A stretch of 64,000 nt of DNA from Streptomyces sp. NRRL B-3428 (GTDB lineage: Bacteria; Actinomycetota; Actinomycetes; Streptomycetales; Streptomycetaceae): NCBI GenBank assembly GCA_000721375.1, contig JOGW01000002.1:372001-436000 (forward strand), given 5' to 3'. A program made the translations under genes and the position numbers. Shown one piece after another: positions 1-7,725 of the stretch; within the stretch, counting starts at the first letter, position 1; each line of letters opens with the position of its first letter. The notes beneath the pieces were generated by a model. It was given only the letters and a program-made list of their open reading frames with translations, had not been told where the DNA came from and ran no database searches.

Positions 1-719
1 GCGGTCTGCGCCCGCCCGCGACCGGCCACGACAATCCGCACTACTTCGACGACGCGGCCTGCGTACGGGGGTGTGTGCTCGCGCTCGTCCACCCCGGCGA
101 TCCCCAATCGGCCGCGGAGCTGGCCGAGTTCGACGCGCGCTACACCCAGGACGCCGACGGCGTGCACGGCGCCCGCGCCATGGCCGCGGCCACCGCCGCC
201 CTGCTCGGCGGCTGGGACATCGACGCGGCCGTGGACGCCGCGCTGGAACAGCTGCCGGACGAGACGGAGATCGGCCGCAACGCCCAGCACGCGGTGAAGC
301 TGGCCCGCGACGCGGATGACGCCTTCTCGCTCGTGCCCGTCCTGGAGCACCAGATCGTGGACCACGTCTACAGCTACGGCATCGCAGCGGCCGAGACCGT
401 CCCCGTCGCCCTCGCCCTGTTCACCGCGGCCCGCGGCTCACTGGCCGGCACGGTGCCCGCCGCCGCCTGCCTGTCCCGCGTGGCCGACTCTGCGCCCGCG
501 CTCGCGGGCGCCCTCGCCGGTGCGTACGAAGGGGCGGCGGGCGTGCCCGAGTCCTGGCGGGCCGCCTGCCGCACCCTCTCCGGCTGCGCGCTCCCCCGGC
601 TCGCGGGCACCGATCTGGTGGAACTGGCCGCGGAACTCGCCGAACTCCTCGGACCAGACCGGGAACTGGCCGATACGGGTGGACAATTCACCCATGACAG
701 ACAAGAAAGGCGCAACTGA
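1..719 (+). CDS. ADP-ribosylglycohydrolase family protein, 5'-truncated
   Basis: The reading frame is open from the window edge (first full codon at 3), so only the last 238 residues are visible. The segment reading AAETVPVALALFTAARGSL is typical of the C-terminal half of ADP-ribosylglycohydrolases (DraG/ARH fold), which hydrolyse N- or O-glycosidic ADP-ribosyl bonds with two Mg ions. The place where family members carry a metal-binding Gly-Arg/Gly-Asp-x-Asp-Thr motif reads SRVADSAPALAG here, so the first aspartate is missing. This copy may be weakened or non-catalytic. Its 3' end overlaps the start of the next gene by 26 bases, which fits one operon with the next two genes of the same family. 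Family assignment is good; the substrate is unknown. Confidence 0.75.
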   Translation, partial: GLRPPATGHDNPHYFDDAACVRGCVLALVHPGDPQSAAELAEFDARYTQDADGVHGARAMAAATAALLGGWDIDAAVDAALEQLPDETEIGRNAQHAVKLARDADDAFSLVPVLEHQIVDHVYSYGIAAAETVPVALALFTAARGSLAGTVPAAACLSRVADSAPALAGALAGAYEGAAGVPESWRAACRTLSGCALPRLAGTDLVELAAELAELLGPDRELADTGGQFTHDRQERRN

Positions 720-1878
720 CGCGGGCCACGGCACCGCCCTCGACACCGGCCTCGACGACCGCATCAGCCGCTGCCTGACCGGCGCCGCAGTAGGCGACGC
801 GCTCGGCGGGCCGGTCGAGGGCTACAGCCCGGAACAGATCCTGGAGCGCCACGGCGGCCGGATCCACGGCGTCGTCGGACCCTGGTTCGAGGACTGGCGC
901 ACGGCCCGCCCGATCGCCCCGTACCACAAGGGTGATGGGCACATCACGGACGACACCTTGCTGACGCACGCGCTGATCAGGGTGTACGAGAAGGTGCGCG
1001 ACCACCTCGACGCGTACGCGGTGGCCGAGCACCTGGTCCCCGACCTCATCGGAACCCCGCGCTGGATCCCGGAGCTCGAAGCGGAGGCGCTCCCGCTCCA
1101 GCGTGTCTTCCTCGCCGAGAAGTGGCTGGTCGCCCGCCTGCACTACGGCCACGTGGATCCACGCGAGGCGGGCAACGGCAACATCGTCAACTGCGGCGCC
1201 GCGATGTACATGGCGCCGGTCGGCCTGGTCAACGCGGGGAACCCGGCCGGGGCTTACGCGGAGGCCCTGGACATCGCGGGCGCCCATCAGTCCTCGTACG
1301 GACGGGAGGCGGCGGGAGTCTTCGCGGCGGCGGTCGCCGCGGCCTGCGCACCGGGCGCGACGCCCGCGTCCGTCGTGGAGGTGTGCCTCGCCCTGGCGAA
1401 GGACGGCACGCGCTCGGCCATCGAGGCGGTCTGCGAAGTGGCGGCGCGCCACGGGGACTTCGAGTCGGCCCTCGCCCCGCTCCGCGAGGCGGTCACCCCC
1501 TTCGACACGGTCGGCCCCGACTACCGCGCGCCGGGCCTCGGCGCCCGCCGCCCGTCCCGCCTCCACTCGATCGAAGAGCTCCCCATCGCTCTGGGCATGC
1601 TCCTGGTCGGCGGCGGCGACTACCGCCACACCGTCCTCGGCTCGGTCAACTACGGCCGCGACTGCGACTCGATCGCGACGATGAGCGGGGCGATCGTCGG
1701 CGCCCTTGGCGCGGAGATCCCGGCGGAGTGGGCCAAGGCGGTGGCCGAGTCCAGCCGTATCGACTTGTCGGCACCGGCCCTCGCGCTGAGCGCGGTGACG
1801 CGCGAGATCTTCGTACGGGACGGGGAACGCCGACGCGTACACGAGGCGGCATTCACGACCCTGGCGAGCTCTGCGTGA
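694..1878 (+). CDS. ADP-ribosylglycohydrolase family protein
   Basis: 394 residues. It has the full set of family motifs: GAAVGDALGGPVEGY near residue 30, DDTLL near residue 87 and VNYGRDCDSIATMSG near residue 320. These correspond to the Asp/Thr ligands of the two metal ions in ADP-ribosylhydrolases, so this copy looks catalytically competent. The ATG at 694 is chosen because it lies just upstream of the conserved N-terminal motif and inside the end of the preceding gene. The gene overlaps the following homologue by 4 bases (GTGA), so translation is probably coupled. Together with the downstream ribokinase this suggests removal and salvage of a ribosyl or ADP-ribosyl group, but that is inference. 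Confidence 0.82.
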   Translation: MTDKKGATDAGHGTALDTGLDDRISRCLTGAAVGDALGGPVEGYSPEQILERHGGRIHGVVGPWFEDWRTARPIAPYHKGDGHITDDTLLTHALIRVYEKVRDHLDAYAVAEHLVPDLIGTPRWIPELEAEALPLQRVFLAEKWLVARLHYGHVDPREAGNGNIVNCGAAMYMAPVGLVNAGNPAGAYAEALDIAGAHQSSYGREAAGVFAAAVAAACAPGATPASVVEVCLALAKDGTRSAIEAVCEVAARHGDFESALAPLREAVTPFDTVGPDYRAPGLGARRPSRLHSIEELPIALGMLLVGGGDYRHTVLGSVNYGRDCDSIATMSGAIVGALGAEIPAEWAKAVAESSRIDLSAPALALSAVTREIFVRDGERRRVHEAAFTTLASSA

Positions 1879-3233
1879 CCGCGCCCCTCGAGGCCCCACT
1901 GCGCCTCACCTGGGTCCAGCCGGAGGACCTGCTGGGTCATGAGCTGCAACAGCTCCGGCTGGAGGGGCACGACGTCACCTCGGTCGAGTCGCGCTGGCTG
2001 GCGGCAGGAGGCCACTTGGCCCCCGAACGTGCAGGCGCGTCACCGGAGTTGCCGGACCCTGCGTTGCGCACACTCGCAGGGGCACTCCTGGATGAACTGT
2101 CCACCCGCCCCCTGGGGGGTCCTGGGGCGGAGCCCACGGTTTCGGGAAGAAGCGGGGTGGGGGAGAAGGAAATCCCACCCACCCACCTGCACCGTCTCCA
2201 CGCCTCCTGGCTGGGCAGAGCCGCCGGCTGCCTCCTCGGCAAGCCCGTCGAGAAGCTCCCCCTCGAAGGCATCCGGGCGCTGGCCCGGGCCGCCGACAAC
2301 TGGCCCCTCCGCACCTGGTTCACGGAGCAGGGCGTCCCCCAGGACCTCCTCCACACGTTCCCGTGGAACAGAAGAAGCGCGAGCACCTCCCTCGCCGAGA
2401 ACATCGACGGCATGCCCGAGGACGACGATCTCAACTACCCCCTGCTCAACCTGCTCCTCCTCCAGCGCCACGGAAAACACTTCACCACCACCGACGTCGC
2501 CAAGCTCTGGCTCGACGAACTCCCCGCCGGGCGCACCTTCACCGCCGAGCGCATCGCCTACCGCAATCTCCTCGACGGCATCGAACCCCCGCACACGGCC
2601 CGCCACCGCAACCCGTTCCGCGAGTGGATCGGCGCCCTGATCCGCGCCGACGTCCACGGTTGGACGAACCCCGGTGAACCACAGAAGGCGGCAGCTCAAG
2701 CCCGCCGCGACGCCGAACTCACCCACACCGGGAACGGCGTCCACGGCGCCGAGTTCATCGCGGCGGTACTCGCCGAAGCGGCCACCGGCAAGGACGTGCA
2801 CGCGTCCATCGACGCCGGATTCGAAGCGGTGCCGCCGCAGTCGGCGCTGCACCGAGCCATCACGCACGCACGCCAACTGGCCGCGGACATCGAGGACTTC
2901 GACGAGATCGTCGACGCCCTGCACCGCGAGCACGCGGAACACCACTGGGTCCACGTCGTCCCCAACACCGCCGCGATCACCGCCGCCCTCACCCACGCCG
3001 ACGGCGAGTTCACCGCCACCATCACCCGTGCCGTCAGCGCCGGCTGGGACACCGACTCCAACGGCGCCACCGCCGGCTCGATCGCGGGCCTGATCGCCGG
3101 ACACCCGGACCGCATCCCCGCCACGTGGACCGACCCGCTGCGCAACCATCTCTCCACCACCGTCGCCGGTTTCGACGGCATCGGCTTCGACACCCTCGCC
3201 CAGCTCACCTTCCGGGAGGCTGAACGACCATGA
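1875..3233 (+). CDS. ADP-ribosylglycohydrolase family protein with extended N-terminus
   Basis: 452 residues from a GTG that overlaps the stop of the previous gene. The catalytic domain begins near residue 113 (WLGRAAGCLLGKPVEK). It has an Asp cluster (MPEDDDLNYPL) near residue 178 and the C-terminal metal motif AGWDTDSNGATAGSI near residue 390, so the active site looks intact. The first 110 residues are not part of the family fold. They include a Pro/Gly linker encoded by what looks like a dispersed Streptomyces repeat (see 2107-2170). It overlaps the ribokinase start by 4 bases (ATGA). This is the third family member in a row; the three are diverged rather than recent copies. Confidence 0.8.
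   Translation: MTAPLEAPLRLTWVQPEDLLGHELQQLRLEGHDVTSVESRWLAAGGHLAPERAGASPELPDPALRTLAGALLDELSTRPLGGPGAEPTVSGRSGVGEKEIPPTHLHRLHASWLGRAAGCLLGKPVEKLPLEGIRALARAADNWPLRTWFTEQGVPQDLLHTFPWNRRSASTSLAENIDGMPEDDDLNYPLLNLLLLQRHGKHFTTTDVAKLWLDELPAGRTFTAERIAYRNLLDGIEPPHTARHRNPFREWIGALIRADVHGWTNPGEPQKAAAQARRDAELTHTGNGVHGAEFIAAVLAEAATGKDVHASIDAGFEAVPPQSALHRAITHARQLAADIEDFDEIVDALHREHAEHHWVHVVPNTAAITAALTHADGEFTATITRAVSAGWDTDSNGATAGSIAGLIAGHPDRIPATWTDPLRNHLSTTVAGFDGIGFDTLAQLTFREAERP
2107..2170 (+). repeat. Dispersed GC-rich repeat captured in a coding region
   Basis: This stretch contains the imperfect inverted repeat GCCCCCTGGGGGGTCC / TGGGGCGGAGCCC followed by GGTTTCGGGAAG and a run of GGGGTGGGGG. I recall this pattern from non-coding DNA across many Streptomyces genomes. 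Here it lies in frame inside the third ADP-ribosylglycohydrolase gene and encodes a Gly/Pro-rich linker at about residues 78-97. That it is a genome-wide repeat is from memory, not checked. Confidence 0.45.
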
Positions 3234-4132
3234 GACCTACCCCCCGTATCGCCGTACTCGGCTCCACGAACATGGACCTCGTCGCCTACGTGGCGAAGGC
3301 ACCGGACCGCGGAGAGACCGTCACCGGACGGGAGTTCCGCACGATCCCCGGCGGCAAGGGTGCCAACCAGGCGATCGCCGCGGCCCGCGCGGGCGGTGAC
3401 GTCACGATGATCGGGGCGGTCGGCGCCGACGACTTCGGGGTACGGCTGCGCGGCGCGCTCGGCGAGTCGGGCGTCGACACCAGCCGCCTGCGTACGGTCG
3501 AGGGCGCCAGCGGCACCGCGCACATCGTCGTCGACGACGATGGCGGCAACGCGATCGTGGTCGTCCCCGGCGCCAACGCCACGGTCACCGGTCTCGCACC
3601 CGGCGATGCGGAGGCCGTCGAGGCGACCGGCACCCTCCTCCTTCAGCTGGAGATCCCCCTCGAAGGCGTACTCGACGGCGCACGGACGGCCCGCGCCCGT
3701 GGCGTACGCACGATCCTGACCCCGGCCCCCGCACAGCCCCTGCCGCCCGAACTGCTCGCCGCCACCGACCTGTTGGTGCCCAACGAGCACGAGGCCGCCG
3801 CCCTGACCGGCCGCACCGACCCGTACGAGGCCGCCGAGGCCCTGCTCGAACAGGTCCCCGAGCTGATCATCACGCTCGGCTCGGCGGGCAGCCTCTACGC
3901 CGACCGCGCCGGCACCCGGCTCACCGTCCCCGCCCCACAGGTCAAGGCCGTCGACACCACGGCCGCAGGCGACACCTTCGTGGGCGCGCTCGCGGTGGCG
4001 CTCGGCGAGGGCCGCGCGATGCCGGAGGCGCTGGCCTGGGCCTCCGCGGCGGCCGCACTCTCCGTCCAGCGCCCGGGCGCCTCGGCCTCGATGCCGGCCC
4101 GCGGCGAGATCGACAACGCCGTACGACCGTAA
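3230..4132 (+). CDS. rbsK: Ribokinase (PfkB family)
   Basis: 300 residues, the usual ribokinase length. It phosphorylates D-ribose to ribose 5-phosphate with ATP in the cytosol. The N-terminal PfkB signature GGKGANQAIAAARAGG (residues 42-57) and the C-terminal signature with the catalytic base, DTTAAGDTFVGAL (residues 242-254), are both intact. PNEHEA near residue 184 fits the family. The ATG overlaps the stop of the upstream glycohydrolase gene by 4 bases, so it is translated with the three glycohydrolases. A kinase for a released ribose-like sugar would complete a salvage route. Specificity within PfkB kinases (ribose or another ribosyl compound) cannot be fixed from sequence. Confidence 0.85.
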   Translation: MRPTPRIAVLGSTNMDLVAYVAKAPDRGETVTGREFRTIPGGKGANQAIAAARAGGDVTMIGAVGADDFGVRLRGALGESGVDTSRLRTVEGASGTAHIVVDDDGGNAIVVVPGANATVTGLAPGDAEAVEATGTLLLQLEIPLEGVLDGARTARARGVRTILTPAPAQPLPPELLAATDLLVPNEHEAAALTGRTDPYEAAEALLEQVPELIITLGSAGSLYADRAGTRLTVPAPQVKAVDTTAAGDTFVGALAVALGEGRAMPEALAWASAAAALSVQRPGASASMPARGEIDNAVRP

Positions 4133-4139
4133 GGAATCC

Positions 4140-5348
4140 ATGGCTCCCGCACCCGCACCTCCCGCTCCCCCGCTCTCCGGTCTGCGCGTCCTGGACCTCG
4201 CCACCCTCTTCGCGGGCCCGCTCGCCGCCACGATGCTCGGTGACTTCGGCGCCGAAGTGATCAAGGTGGAGCACCCGTCCAAGCCCGATCCCTCGCGCGG
4301 CCACGGCCCCGCGAAGGACGGGGTCGGCCTGTGGTGGAAGCTGCTCGGCCGCAACAAGCGCACCATCACCCTCGACCTGTCGACCAAGGGCGGCCGCGAG
4401 ACGCTGCTCAAGCTCGCCGCGACGGCCGACGTGATCATCGAGAACTTCCGTCCGGGCACCCTTGAGCGCTGGGGCCTCGGCTACCGGGAACTGAGCGCGG
4501 TCAACGAACGCCTCGTCCTCACCCGGGTCACCGGCTTCGGCCAGTTCGGCCCTTACGCGCACCGCCCCGGCTTCGGGACGCTCGCCGAGGCGATGAGCGG
4601 TTTCGCGGCGATCACCGGGGAGCCCGAAGGCCCGCCCACGCTCCCGCCGTTCGGGCTCGCCGACTCGATCGCGGGTCTGGCCACGGCGTACGCGGTGATG
4701 ACGGCCCTCGCCGGGCGGCAGCGCACCGGCCGCGGGCAGGTGGTGGACATGGCGATCATCGAGCCGATCCTCACGGTCCTCGGCCCGCAGCCGCTCTGGT
4801 ACGACCAGTTGGGCCTGGTACAGCCGCGCACGGGCAACCGCTCCACGAACAACGCACCCCGCAACACCTACCGCACGGCGGACGACAAGTGGGTGGCCGT
4901 CTCGACCTCGGCCCAGTCCATCGCGGAGCGCGTGATGCGTCTTGTCGGCCGCCCGGAGCTGATCTCCGAGCCGTGGTTCGCGTCGGGTGCGGACCGCGCC
5001 GCCCACGCCGACATCCTCGACGAGGCGGTCGGCTCGTGGATCGCCACGCGCACCCGCGGCGAGGTCATCGCGGCCTTCGAGCAGGCCGAGGCCGCGGTGG
5101 CGCCCATCCAGGACGTACGGGACGTGATGACCGACCCGCAGTACGCGGCACTCGACACGATCACCACCGTCGAGGACCCGGACCTGGGTCCGCTGCGTAT
5201 GCAGAACATCCTCTTCCGGCTCTCGGAGACCCCGGGCGGCATCCACTGGGCGGGCCGCCCGCACGGCGCGGACACGGACGCGGTGCTGTCCGAACTCGGC
5301 CTGTCGGCGGGCCGGATCGACGAGTTGCGCGCGGAGGGCGCCGTATGA
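4140..5348 (+). CDS. CaiB/BaiF class III CoA-transferase
   Basis: 402 residues. Class III CoA-transferases move CoA between carboxylic acids through an aspartyl-CoA mixed anhydride. The N-terminal block LDLATLFAGPLAATMLGDFG and KVEHP (residues 17-45), ENFRPGTLERWGLGY near residue 100 and FGLADSIAGLATAYAV near residue 175 are characteristic. The Asp in LADS matches the catalytic aspartate position. It begins 7 bases after the ribokinase stop and overlaps the following CoA-ester lyase by 4 bases. The transferase-lyase pair suggests activation and then cleavage of a hydroxy-dicarboxylic acid (malate, citramalate or 3-hydroxy-3-methylglutarate type). The acid itself cannot be named. Confidence 0.85.
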   Translation: MAPAPAPPAPPLSGLRVLDLATLFAGPLAATMLGDFGAEVIKVEHPSKPDPSRGHGPAKDGVGLWWKLLGRNKRTITLDLSTKGGRETLLKLAATADVIIENFRPGTLERWGLGYRELSAVNERLVLTRVTGFGQFGPYAHRPGFGTLAEAMSGFAAITGEPEGPPTLPPFGLADSIAGLATAYAVMTALAGRQRTGRGQVVDMAIIEPILTVLGPQPLWYDQLGLVQPRTGNRSTNNAPRNTYRTADDKWVAVSTSAQSIAERVMRLVGRPELISEPWFASGADRAAHADILDEAVGSWIATRTRGEVIAAFEQAEAAVAPIQDVRDVMTDPQYAALDTITTVEDPDLGPLRMQNILFRLSETPGGIHWAGRPHGADTDAVLSELGLSAGRIDELRAEGAV

Positions 5349-6208
5349 CCGCGAAGACCGGGAAGGCCGGGAAGACCAAGAGCACCGCGAAGATCCCGCT
5401 GACTTGGCTGTACGTGCCCGGGGACCGCCCCGAGCGGGTCGCGAAGGCGCTGGCGGCCGGAGCGGATGTGGTGATCGTGGATCTGGAGGACGCGGTACCG
5501 GCCGACCGCAAGAGCTACGCACGCGCCGCCACCGCCGAACTCCTCGCGGACCACCACCGCGAGGTCCCGGTCCACGTCCGGATCAACTCGCTCGACGGCC
5601 CGCTGGCCCGTCTCGACGTCGAGGCCCTGGCCGGCCGGCCGGGGCTCGCGGGACTGCGGCTGCCGAAGGTGACCTCGCCCGGGCAGATCAGCGAGGTCGC
5701 CGAACTGGCCGACGCTCCCCCGCTGTTCGCGCTGCTCGAATCGGCCCTGGGCATCGAGCAGGCGTACGCGATCGCCACCGCGCACCCCTGTCTGCGCGGC
5801 CTGTCCCTGGGCGAGGCCGATCTCCGTGCCGACCTGGGGGCCGGCGCGGACTCGGCCCTCGACTGGTCCCGCAGCCGCGTGATCTGTGCGGCGAGGGCGG
5901 CGCGGCTGCCCTCGCCGCCCCAGTCGGTCCACCCGGACATCCACGATCTGGACGCCCTGGCGGCCTCCTGCGCCCACGGCCGCTCCCTCGGCTTCTTCGG
6001 CCGTGCGGCCATCCACCCGCGCCAGCTCCCGGTGATCGAGGCGGCCTACCTCCCCACCCCCGACGAGATCACCGCGGCACAGCAGATCCTCGAAGCGGCG
6101 GCCACGGACACCGGCGCCCTCGCCCTGCCGGACGGCCGCTTCGTGGACGCGGCCGTGGTGGCGGTCGCGGAACGCACCCTCTCCCTGTCCCGCCGCTCAC
6201 CCGCGTAA
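5345..6208 (+). CDS. HpcH/HpaI aldolase / CoA-ester lyase (CitE-like)
   Basis: 287 residues. This family cleaves or forms acyl-CoA esters such as malyl-CoA or citramalyl-CoA using Mg. The sequence shows LYVPGDRPERVAKAL (residues 20-34), the metal and substrate region VDLEDAVPADRK (near 45), VRINS (near 75), LRLPKV (near 100) and GLSLGEADLRADLGA (near 160), all standard for CitE-like lyases. The first 18 residues are a Lys/Thr-rich tail before the TIM barrel. The ATG overlaps the CoA-transferase stop by 4 bases, which supports a shared substrate. Other members are citrate lyase beta subunits, but no alpha or gamma subunit is nearby. Confidence 0.83.
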   Translation: MTAKTGKAGKTKSTAKIPLTWLYVPGDRPERVAKALAAGADVVIVDLEDAVPADRKSYARAATAELLADHHREVPVHVRINSLDGPLARLDVEALAGRPGLAGLRLPKVTSPGQISEVAELADAPPLFALLESALGIEQAYAIATAHPCLRGLSLGEADLRADLGAGADSALDWSRSRVICAARAARLPSPPQSVHPDIHDLDALAASCAHGRSLGFFGRAAIHPRQLPVIEAAYLPTPDEITAAQQILEAAATDTGALALPDGRFVDAAVVAVAERTLSLSRRSPA

Positions 6209-6249
6209 AACCGCTGTCCTTCGCCTCGGCGCATCCGTACGCTGCGCCA

Positions 6250-6744
6250 ATGATCATCAAAGACCTCCATGACTCCACCGGCCGCGTCGTCTCCCTGCAC
6301 GAGGTGGGCGCCGACAACTGGCGGGGCGTAGCCGACATCGCCCCGCTGGACTCACAGCGCGACCATGCCCCGGCGCTCGCGGCCCGCTATCTCCTGCTCT
6401 CCACCCTCGAGGACACCTGGCACTCCTTCGCGATCTGCGCGGACGACACCGTGGTCGGCCATGTCATGTGGGCCGTCGACGAGGACGGCTCCCACTGGGT
6501 CGGCGGCCTGCTCATCGACGCCACCGAGCAGGGCAAGGGTCTTGCCCGCGCCACGATGCTCACGCTGCTGCCCTGGCTGAGCGCCCTGCCCGGCCACTTC
6601 GCCACGCGCCTGTCGTACGACACCGACAACGTCGCCGCGGCCCGCCTGTACACCTCGCTCGGCTTCACTCCCACAGGAGCCCAGGAGGAGGACGAGGTGG
6701 TGGTGGAGCTGACCGGCAACGCCCCTCTGTCGCAAGCTGGTTGA
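6250..6744 (+). CDS. GNAT family N-acetyltransferase
   Basis: 164 residues. The core GNAT features are visible: a strand ending WVGGLLIDATEQGKGLARATMLTLLPWL (quoted here as WVGGLLIDATEQGKGLARAT) with the acetyl-CoA loop QGKGLA at about residues 95-101, and NVAAARLYTSLGFTPTG near 128, the usual C-terminal segment. It starts 41 bases after the lyase gene, so it may be the last gene of that transcription unit or independent. The acceptor substrate is unknown. Confidence 0.75.
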   Translation: MIIKDLHDSTGRVVSLHEVGADNWRGVADIAPLDSQRDHAPALAARYLLLSTLEDTWHSFAICADDTVVGHVMWAVDEDGSHWVGGLLIDATEQGKGLARATMLTLLPWLSALPGHFATRLSYDTDNVAAARLYTSLGFTPTGAQEEDEVVVELTGNAPLSQAG

Positions 6745-6754
6745 GCTCCGGCGC

Positions 6755-6881
6755 ATGGACATGGTGATCCCGCTCTTCGACCGGTTCGTGACGGCCGAAC
6801 CGGGCCTGGTGCAGGACATGTTGGGGTCACTGCACCCGCTTCACCACACCCGTCCGCACGGGCTCCCTCGTGCTCGGCGGG
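6755..6881 (+). pseudogene. Remnant of a DJ-1/PfpI-family (isonitrile hydratase-like) gene
   Basis: A short frame starts with MDMVIPLFDRFVTA, close to the N-terminus of Streptomyces DJ-1/PfpI proteins (typically IAIPLFDRFTALDA). After about 30 codons the homology moves to another frame at 6852, which reads VRTGSLVLGG. This matches the nucleophile elbow VCTGSLVLGA of the family, with Cys changed to Arg. The approximately 80 residues expected between the two segments are missing and no intact C-terminus follows. I read this as a gene with a large internal deletion and a frame change. The call rests on remembered family motifs. Confidence 0.45.
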
Positions 6882-6900
6882 TGTACGGACTCCGAGCACG

Positions 6901-7647
6901 TCACATCCGGGCTCTCAGCACATCCACCTCGCCACCCGGTGTGAACGGGTCGAAGCCGTGCTCGATCAGCCAGCGGACACCGACCAGGCTGCGCAGCGAC
7001 CACCAGCCACGGATCACGTCGAGGTCGGCCTCGGCGCCGTAACCGGCGACGAGGTCGGCGAAGCGGTCCTCCTGGCCGAGCGCCAAGGTGGCCAGGTCGT
7101 AGAGCGGGTCTCCCCGGCCCGCCTCGGACCAGTCGATGATGCCGGTGACCTCTTCGCCGTCGAGGAACACATGCGCGATCTGCAGATCGCCGTGGGTGAA
7201 CTTCGGGGTCCAGGGCCGCAGCGCGGCCTCGGCGACCTCGCGGTTGCGGGTGACGAGGTCGGCGGGCAGCACGTCGTGCGTCACGAGCCACTCGCACTCG
7301 TACGCCAGCTCCGCCGTCCACGCGTCCACGCTGCGCCCGGCCCGACCCGACCACTCGGGCAGCGGTCCTTCGTGCATCCTGCGGACGGCCGCGCCCGCCG
7401 CGGCCCACTGCCCCGGTGAGGCGGTGGAGGGCTCGCCGAGGCGGCCGAGCGTGGCGCCCGGCACGGCGGCGAGCGCGAGGACGGGCGGTCTGCGCCAGAG
7501 GATCTGCGGAGTGGGGACCTGTGCCAGGCCCATCATCTCGACCTCGATGTCCACCTGCGGCTCGTCGACGTCCACCTTCAGGAACACATCGCCGACCCGC
7601 AGCGTCACGCGCTCGGAGTGCGCCACGACGACCTCTACCTCGTTCAT
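6901..7647 (-). CDS. Aminoglycoside phosphotransferase (APH)-family kinase
   Basis: 248 residues from the ATG at 7647 (MNEVEVVVAHSE). The APH kinase-like motifs are present: the catalytic loop THGDLQIAHVFLDG (near residue 165) and the metal-binding IIDWSEAGRGDPLYDLA (near 185). The N-lobe is short but has VFLKVDV as the likely ATP-lysine strand. Such proteins phosphorylate small hydroxyl compounds, and few chromosomal members are proven resistance enzymes. A strong hairpin at 7672-7712 separates it from lgt upstream, so it is probably transcribed alone. Its 3' end approaches the decayed PfpI remnant head-on. Confidence 0.72.
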   Translation of the reverse strand: MNEVEVVVAHSERVTLRVGDVFLKVDVDEPQVDIEVEMMGLAQVPTPQILWRRPPVLALAAVPGATLGRLGEPSTASPGQWAAAGAAVRRMHEGPLPEWSGRAGRSVDAWTAELAYECEWLVTHDVLPADLVTRNREVAEAALRPWTPKFTHGDLQIAHVFLDGEEVTGIIDWSEAGRGDPLYDLATLALGQEDRFADLVAGYGAEADLDVIRGWWSLRSLVGVRWLIEHGFDPFTPGGEVDVLRARM

Positions 7648-7671
7648 GGGCGACCACTCTCCCGGAAAACG

Positions 7672-7712
7672 GCTGTGGGCCGCCGGACCTTTTCGGTCCG
7701 ACGGCCCACAGC
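7672..7712 (-). terminator. Rho-independent-type hairpin downstream of lgt
   Basis: An 18-base stem, GCTGTGGGCCGCCGGACC pairing with GGTCCGACGGCCCACAGC (one G-U-type position), closes a 5-base TTTTC loop. It lies 13 bases past the lgt stop and just ahead of the phosphotransferase gene. There is no T-tract, as is common in Streptomyces. Confidence 0.75.
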
Positions 7713-7725
7713 TCAAGCCAGGTGG

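Noticed and set aside
6901..7647. Aminoglycoside resistance gene
   Set aside because: The protein has only general APH-fold motifs; chromosomal members act on many small molecules and no resistance-specific similarity can be claimed.
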